Shown in pieces: positions 27,612 through 31,994 of a stretch of DNA of 31,994 bases. A program made the position numbers and the translations under genes. The notes under the pieces were generated by a model. It worked only from the letters and a program-made list of their open reading frames with translations. It had not been told where the DNA came from and made no database searches. The DNA comes from a bacterium (GTDB lineage: Bacteria; UBA9089; JASEGY01), in assembly GCA_030019105.1 (NCBI GenBank), contig JASEGY010000002.1, forward strand, positions 1 to 31,994. Reading direction: 5' to 3'. Each line of letters opens with the position of its first letter. The first letter of the stretch is position 1.

Positions 27612-27920
27612 GCGATGTTCATCGTTTCGGCCATTTAAAAATAGGAAGTAAGAAATGGGAAATAGGAAGTAAATCAAGATACTTCGGGACGGTTCATAAT
27701 CGTCCATTTTCTTGTGAAACCTTAGGGTTCAAGGTTCAGGGTTCACGGTTCACGGTTCACGGTTCAAATAGCGTAAGGTGACCAACCCTGAACCTTGAAC
27801 TTTGAACCTGGCAACCTGCCACAAGCTATCACAGTAAGGTGAACCGTCCCAGATACTTCCTATTTCCTAATTTCCCATTTCCCATTTTCGACTTGAGTGG
27901 CCGAAACGATGAACAAGGCC
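27612..27920. repeat. Inverted TGTTCATCGTTTCGGCCA element, pair e/f, carrying a nested element
   Basis: The ends are at 27616-27633 and 27898-27915. The interior has ATTTCCC/TAGGAAG heptamer-like arms. It matches the uninterrupted copy at 4671-4775 on either side of a 165-bp insertion at 27686-27850. Confidence 0.88.
27686..27850. mobile_element. 165-bp element with GGGACGGTTCA ends and 9-bp target duplication
   Basis: Perfect 11-bp inverted ends GGGACGGTTCA (27686-27696) and TGAACCGTCCC (27840-27850), flanked by direct repeats AGATACTTC at 27677-27685 and 27851-27859. The inside holds GGTTCAC/GTTCAAG heptamers in both orientations (27721-27810). The empty site, one copy of AGATACTTC in the same context, is at 4706-4714 on the minus strand. 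No coding capacity. Confidence 0.88.
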
Positions 27921-28231
27921 TAAAATAGTCCTGGTATACTAAGGCCACCAGTGAGTTTCTGCATTTCATCTTTAGCCATAGTAGAAACCCGATGCAGGGC
28001 CTCATTAACAGCCGCCTGAACCAAATCCTCAAGCATCTCTATCTCATCCGGATTAACTACTTCCGGATCAATCTTAATTTCAACAATCTCTTGCTGTCCA
28101 TTGGCTGTTACCGTTACCATCCCACCTCCTGAGCTAACGGTAACCGTCTGTTCAGCTAATTCATCCTGCATCCTGGCCATATCTGACTGCATTTTTTGGA
28201 CTTGCTTCATAATACCTTTCATGCCTTTCAT
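27920..28231 (-). CDS. YbaB/EbfC nucleoid-associated protein
   Basis: 103 residues, a small DNA-binding dimer. MKGIMKQVQKMQSDMARMQDELAEQTVTVSSGGGMVTVTANGQ is the usual start, seen here as KGIMKQVQKMQSDMAR and SGGGMVTVTANGQQEI, with KIDPEVV and DLVQAAVNEA following. AAGGAGG precedes the ATG. It lies downstream of dnaX, its usual neighbour; recR, often third, is absent. A TGGCCGAAACGATGA repeat end touches its stop region. Confidence 0.95.
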   Translation of the reverse strand: MKGMKGIMKQVQKMQSDMARMQDELAEQTVTVSSGGGMVTVTANGQQEIVEIKIDPEVVNPDEIEMLEDLVQAAVNEALHRVSTMAKDEMQKLTGGLSIPGLF

Positions 28232-28309
28232 GATATACCTCCTTTTTTCAGGTAACCGTTCACGGAACGCTGAAAGCCGTGAATGGCTACAAATAATGTA
28301 ATGCTGCTC

Positions 28310-30025
28310 TTAACTCTTCACGGCCTTTATTATCTCCCCTTCAAATATCTCCAAAGCCCGTCCCACAATTGGTTCCATCTCTGTAATATGATGAAAATTC
28401 TGAAATTGGTTATCAGATTTATTAGAAGGAGAATCCACCGTTGAGGTCCGTCTGCTGTTACCGTTAATAGAAATGATCTTTAGATTAATATCTCTATCAA
28501 GGATTTGTCTGGCGACACTTTCAATTACTTCCCGGTAATCCTTTCGATCAACCGTTTTGGCCTGAAAGGAATTTTCCTCACTGAAGCCTATTACCAGGTC
28601 ATTTCCTTTAAGTTCGACCATTTTACCAGCGCTCAAGCAACTCCCTAAGGAAGGTTTTTTTTGTTTGACCCGGTCAATGAGCCTTGACCAGACAGTGGCA
28701 ACTTCACTCGAATCTGAAATTAAGACATCACCCGGGATTGCTGATTGCGCACCCACTTCGTGGGTACGCGGGATTTCGGATGACGCACCTGCTTCGCGGC
28801 TAAATTCATAAGCCATCGAAGGAGTAGCGATTTTAATTCCCTGGTCGGGAATACGATTTTCATTAGGGAAAGTAATCCGCGACTCCAGTTCTTCTAATCT
28901 GTTCAATATTTCCATTAAAGCTATCTTCTCCTGCGTTACCCTGGACATCTTTATGACCGTCAGTTCAAAGAGTAACCGTGCCTGAGATGACCACTTCATC
29001 TTCTCATTACACTCCTTTAATAGCTCAATGACCTTTAATATCTCATCTGATGATAACAGTGTTATTTGCTCCCTTAGCGAGGCCAGTTCGGAATCAGGCA
29101 GGTCAATCAACTTAGCTCCTTGCCCCGGATCGGTTTTAAGGATCAACCCATCCCTGAAGTATCCCATCAGGTCCCTGACTAATTGGTTTACATCCACTCC
29201 TCCCTCGACTACTTCAGCCACTAATCTAAGGCCGGCCGCAGCGTCAGACTGACTTGCTACTGCCGCAAACTTAGAGAGTATATCAAAATTAACCAGGCCT
29301 AAAACAGTGGTGACATCTTCTGTTTTGATGGAACCTTCATCCTGGTAAGAGATGACCTGATCAAGGATAGTCTGGGCATCCCGAAGACTGCCGGCTGCCT
29401 GCCGGGCAATAAGGGCTAAGGCTTCTTCCTCAACTTCAATTTCTTCAGACGCGGCCATTTGCTTAAGCTGGGCAGTAATTTGCCCGCTTCCTATTCGTCT
29501 GAAGTCAAATCGCTGACACCGGGAGAGAATAGTTTGAGGAACCTTGTGAGGTTCAGTCGTGGCAAAGATAAAGATAACGTGAGGGGGAGGCTCTTCCAGG
29601 GTTTTCAGGAGGGCATTAAATGCCTCTTTAGTCAGCATATGGACTTCATCAATGATATAGATCTTATACCGTGATTTAGCCGGAGATAGCCTGACTTTTT
29701 CCCTGAGATCCCTGATTTCGTCTATGCCCCTGTTTGAGGCCCCATCAATTTCAATGACATCAAGCCATTGACCGGCGGAAATTCCAGCACATGCCGGACA
29801 ATTCAGGCACGGCTTTGGCGTTGGGCCTTTCTCACAATTAACCGCTTTGGCCAATATGCGGGCAATACTTGTCTTCCCTGTCCCCCTGGGACCAGTGAAG
29901 AGATAGGCCTGCCCAATCCGTTCCTGACGCAAGGCATTAGCCAGGGTAGTCGTTACATGGGATTGACTGACTACTTCTTCAAATACCCTGGGCCGCCATC
30001 TTCTGGCCAGAACCGTGTAAGACAT
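28310..30025 (-). CDS. dnaX: DNA polymerase III subunits gamma and tau
   Basis: Clamp-loader ATPase of replication. The 571 residues carry SYTVLARRWRPRVFEEVV, Walker A GPRGTGKTSIARILAKAVNC, the zinc site CEKGPTPKPCLNCPAC, Walker B IYIIDEVHMLTKEAFNALLKT and the sensor-1 FATTEPHKVP, LSRCQRFDF. ATG at 30025 has AAGGAGG seven bases or so upstream; the extension to 30061 is repeat sequence. In the linker after domain III, residues SREAGASSEIPRTHEV and GAQSAIPGD are encoded by a repeat-like block at 28728-28802 that includes ATTGCTG/ATTTCGG heptamers. The tau-type C-terminal part is short. I see no slippery frameshift signal in the expected place. Confidence 0.96.
   Translation of the reverse strand: MSYTVLARRWRPRVFEEVVSQSHVTTTLANALRQERIGQAYLFTGPRGTGKTSIARILAKAVNCEKGPTPKPCLNCPACAGISAGQWLDVIEIDGASNRGIDEIRDLREKVRLSPAKSRYKIYIIDEVHMLTKEAFNALLKTLEEPPPHVIFIFATTEPHKVPQTILSRCQRFDFRRIGSGQITAQLKQMAASEEIEVEEEALALIARQAAGSLRDAQTILDQVISYQDEGSIKTEDVTTVLGLVNFDILSKFAAVASQSDAAAGLRLVAEVVEGGVDVNQLVRDLMGYFRDGLILKTDPGQGAKLIDLPDSELASLREQITLLSSDEILKVIELLKECNEKMKWSSQARLLFELTVIKMSRVTQEKIALMEILNRLEELESRITFPNENRIPDQGIKIATPSMAYEFSREAGASSEIPRTHEVGAQSAIPGDVLISDSSEVATVWSRLIDRVKQKKPSLGSCLSAGKMVELKGNDLVIGFSEENSFQAKTVDRKDYREVIESVARQILDRDINLKIISINGNSRRTSTVDSPSNKSDNQFQNFHHITEMEPIVGRALEIFEGEIIKAVKS
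28735..28800. repeat. Heptamer-like and ACCCACTTCGTGGGT repeat block inside dnaX
   Basis: GGATTGC/TGATTGC and GGATTTC units flank hairpins ACCCACTTCGTGGGT and GCACCTGCTTCGCGG. It is in frame, encoding about 22 residues of the linker region of DnaX. Confidence 0.75.
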
Positions 30026-30039
30026 TAGTTGCCTCCTTG

Positions 30040-30066
30040 AGCCGTAATCCGTAATCTGCAATCTGG
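30040..30066. repeat. Short heptamer array upstream of dnaX
   Basis: GTAATCC, GTAATCT and GCAATCT heptamers, variants of the AATCCGC family, lie between the dnaX ribosome site and the g/h inverted element. Confidence 0.7.
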
Positions 30067-30415
30067 GCCTTAATCATCGTTTTGGCCATTTGTAGGGTGG
30101 GCTTTGCCCACCGATTTCTGCAAACGCCTTTGTTGGTGGGCAAAGCCCCACTGCCATTAAGTTAAGCCGAAGCTTTTGAAACACAATAGGTTGGCAAGGT
30201 AGGAGTTTAGGCTTTAGCCTTTCATTCTCCTGGTATTGTGCTGCAAATGAAACCCTAAAGGGTAAATTCCCTTCACAGGTGACTGCGGGACGAATTACAT
30301 ACTCCCTATATCGCCTTAGCATAAAGAGTTACCCTTAACTTAATGGCAGTGGGGCAAAGCCCACCCTACTTCTACTCCTTCCGGTCTCGTGAGTGGCCGA
30401 AACGATAATCATCGC
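30066..30415. repeat. Nested inverted repeats, pair g/h with inner arms
   Basis: The outer ends are TAATCATCGTTTTGGCCA (30071-30088) and the complement near 30394-30411. Next inside come TGTAGGGTGGG and CCCACCCTAC. Inside those is a long inverted pair around CACTGCCATTAAGTTAA (30148-30164) and TTAACTTAATGGCAGTG (30336-30352). Innermost is a variant of the GGAGTTTAGGCTTTAGCC core (30206-30275). No gene is seen in this 350-base gap. Confidence 0.85.
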
Positions 30416-30481
30416 CGCAATCCGCAATCCGCAATCCGCAATCCGTAATCCGCAATCCGTAATCCGCAATCCGCAATCAGA
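30416..30481. repeat. AATCCGC heptamer array at the nadC stop codon
   Basis: Nine tandem heptamers AATCCGC/AATCCGT, ending CAATCAG. On the minus strand the last unit reads CTGATTG, whose TGA is the stop codon of nadC. Confidence 0.92.
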
Positions 30482-31325
30482 TTATCTCCAGACTATAATC
30501 CATTGACTTAGCCGAGCTGGTCAGTGAGCCGATAGAAATCATATCTACGCCACAGCGGGCGATGGCCTCTACTGTCTCAAGGGTGACTCCCCCCGAAGCC
30601 TCAAGAAGGATGTGGGGATTCTTCTCTCTGGCCAGAACTACGGCCTTTCTCAATTCCTCAGGGGCAAAATTGTCTAACAGGATAACATCTGCTCCGGCTG
30701 AGATGGCCTCATCAAGTTCGTCCAGGGTTTCTACCTCTACCTCTATTCTGAGCAGGTGGGGACGTCCGGCCATGGCAAGTTCCACTGCCGGCCTGATTCC
30801 TCCTGAGACCTTGATGTGATTGTCTTTGATCAGAATCCCATCGCTAAGATTAAAACGATGATTGTATCCGCCACCAACTCTGACCGCATATTTTTCCAGG
30901 GCACGCAGCCCCGGGGTGGTCTTTCGAGTATCAACGACTTTAACTTCTGACCCCTTGACCCTGTCCACAAATTCAGCCGTGAGCGTGGCAATCCCGGATA
31001 ACCTCCCCAGAAAATTTAAGGCCGTTCGTTCTGCCGTCAGTATTCCTCCGGCTGACCCCTCAATTTCAACTACCACTTCGTTTTCTCTAACCCTGTCACC
31101 TTCCGCTACTTGAAAGCGGACATCAAGTTCAGGTTCTACTTCTTCAAATACGGCCTTAACCACTTCTAAACCAGCTACTATCCCTTTTTCTCCGGAAGAT
31201 ATCTTCGCCCGGCACTCAACTTCTTCTCTAAGGCATAGCTGGGTGGTCAAATCTCCCTGCCCGATATCTTCAGCTAAGGCAGTAGTAATGATAGGTTTTA
31301 ACCATAAATGATCGATAAGTCTCAT
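30477..31325 (-). CDS. nadC: Nicotinate-nucleotide pyrophosphorylase (carboxylating), quinolinate phosphoribosyltransferase
   Basis: Makes nicotinate mononucleotide from quinolinate and PRPP in NAD synthesis. The 282 residues contain [48 protein letters not shown] (split here: [23 protein letters not shown]), [28 protein letters not shown] and EASGGV, all expected. ATG at 31325 overlaps the stop of the upstream MazF-like toxin by four bases (ATGA). The stop codon comes from a heptamer array, but the protein ends at a normal place (SLEII). nadA and nadB are not in the window. Confidence 0.97.
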   Translation of the reverse strand: MRLIDHLWLKPIITTALAEDIGQGDLTTQLCLREEVECRAKISSGEKGIVAGLEVVKAVFEEVEPELDVRFQVAEGDRVRENEVVVEIEGSAGGILTAERTALNFLGRLSGIATLTAEFVDRVKGSEVKVVDTRKTTPGLRALEKYAVRVGGGYNHRFNLSDGILIKDNHIKVSGGIRPAVELAMAGRPHLLRIEVEVETLDELDEAISAGADVILLDNFAPEELRKAVVLAREKNPHILLEASGGVTLETVEAIARCGVDMISIGSLTSSAKSMDYSLEII

Positions 31326-31654
31326 AAGCTTCTGAGTGCCAGAGCGATTCGGAGTGCTTCGTCGATCTCCACCATTTGCTCCGCAGATAAAGAACCGACG
31401 TAGTGTGTGAGCGCCCTTTTGGGAATGCTCACCAGCTCGTCGCAGTGGATGCTGCTCTCGTGCTTCAATCCTTGCTCAATGCTTACTCTTACCTGTGTTG
31501 AGAGCCCATCGTATCTACTGTAGACAAGCGCACAAATGATCGTTGAGAACCTGGAGTCGATGAACACCTGGCGGCTTACGACAACAAACAGCCGGTATCT
31601 CTTAGGATCGTGAGAAGTTGCCTTGTAAACCCTGTAGATGTCTCCCCGCTTCAT
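31322..31654 (-). CDS. MazF/PemK-family toxin
   Basis: 110 residues: [29 protein letters not shown] opens the PemK/MazF fold, followed by [21 protein letters not shown] and [21 protein letters not shown]. This is an mRNA-cleaving endoribonuclease type, apparently intact. It overlaps its antitoxin upstream and nadC downstream by four bases each, so all three are translationally coupled. Only distantly like the toxin at 18508. Confidence 0.9.
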   Translation of the reverse strand: MKRGDIYRVYKATSHDPKRYRLFVVVSRQVFIDSRFSTIICALVYSRYDGLSTQVRVSIEQGLKHESSIHCDELVSIPKRALTHYVGSLSAEQMVEIDEALRIALALRSL

Positions 31655-31881
31655 AATGATACCTGATATGATAGAACATCCTCAGCTTCTTGGTTGAGAT
31701 AGTCTGAGTTCTTGTTCAGTATCCTCAAGTCGTTGGATTCTGGTTTTCCTAAGGAGACTTGGGCCAGATGCTTGCGGAGAAATGACTCCACAAATTTCGA
31801 CCGATTTTTGGTGTCATCCGCGAGCTTGTCCAGTTCTGCAACAAGGTCGTTAGGAAGTGGAATAGTTATCTGCTGTGCCAT
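31651..31881 (-). CDS. Ribbon-helix-helix antitoxin (MazE-type)
   Basis: 76 residues. The N-terminal ribbon-helix-helix pattern is [36 protein letters not shown], a DNA-binding dimer that represses its own operon, followed by an acidic, probably disordered toxin-binding tail ([17 protein letters not shown]). ATG at 31881 has GGAGG about eight bases upstream. It leads a three-gene coupled group with the toxin and nadC. The AT-rich stretch TAGTATAG near 31940-31950 could be its promoter -10 region, but no clear -35 box is seen. Confidence 0.85.
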   Translation of the reverse strand: MAQQITIPLPNDLVAELDKLADDTKNRSKFVESFLRKHLAQVSLGKPESNDLRILNKNSDYLNQEAEDVLSYQVSL

Positions 31882-31994
31882 ACATATCTACCTCCGATTT
31901 TTGCCTTTGCAAATCAGTTCAAGCGTGATCCGGATCAATCTATACTATTACCCCGCAACATTTGCGTTGTCCGCGAGAATGTTACGATTGCGGA
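31882..31994. promoter_or_regulatory. Leader and likely promoter region of the mazEF-nadC group
   Basis: 113 bases without a gene, containing the ribosome site of the antitoxin and a possible -10 box near 31945 on the minus strand. One heptamer (ATTGCGG) lies at the window edge. A promoter is expected because the group begins here, but it cannot be fixed precisely. Confidence 0.35.

Noticed and set aside
28310..30025. Programmed frameshift in dnaX producing gamma
   Set aside because: I saw no A-run slippery heptamer with a following stem in the expected region.

Overview
The window comes from a Gram-negative bacterium (LptG-family lipopolysaccharide permease, prepilin peptidase, TolC-like and FlgD-Ig-like fragments) with moderate GC content and frequent TTG and GTG starts. 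I cannot place it to phylum. The very heavy load of short palindromic and heptamer repeats, and the density of toxin-antitoxin genes, resembles uncultured anaerobic or subsurface lineages, but that is an inference.

Layout. 1-3180 (minus strand): aroE, a hypothetical gene, a DUF433 gene, a prepilin peptidase and the 5' part of an lptG-like gene, read from a consensus promoter that is back to back with the promoter of tRNA-Val(CAC). 3344-7326 (plus): tRNA-Val, a coiled-coil zinc-ribbon protein, RNase HI, tRNA-Leu(CAG), an orphan NtrC-type regulator overlapping trpD. 7460-10266: an Rpn/PD-(D/E)XK nuclease and a GH57 branching-enzyme-like protein. 10408-14823: a HicA-like two-gene module, then atpG, a four-gene toxin-antitoxin cluster, atpD and atpC. 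15141-23712: a TPR lipoprotein, then enolase, GAPDH, phosphoglycerate kinase and triosephosphate isomerase, with a MazEF-like module and an MNT/HEPN module between them. 23938-26808: a decayed zone with a frameshifted cupin gene, a dead DUF433/DUF5615 pair and fused TolC-like and FlgD-Ig-like fragments. 26982-31881 (minus): pgsA, ybaB, dnaX and nadC, the last overlapping a second MazEF-like module.

Two themes link the regions. First, seven toxin-antitoxin-type loci sit in or beside housekeeping operons (ATP synthase, glycolysis, NAD synthesis), often with 1-22 base overlaps that imply translational coupling. Second, several families of non-coding inverted-repeat elements (about 140-165 bp) have inserted at gene ends and into one another. 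For three of them the insertion can be reconstructed by eye. Removing three nested elements restores a complete 135-residue HEPN gene. Removing another gives back a native stop codon to pgk. A 165-bp element has a 9-bp target duplication, and its empty site is still present elsewhere in the window. Many of the elements carry or touch tandem arrays whose sequences are unrelated but whose period is always seven bases.
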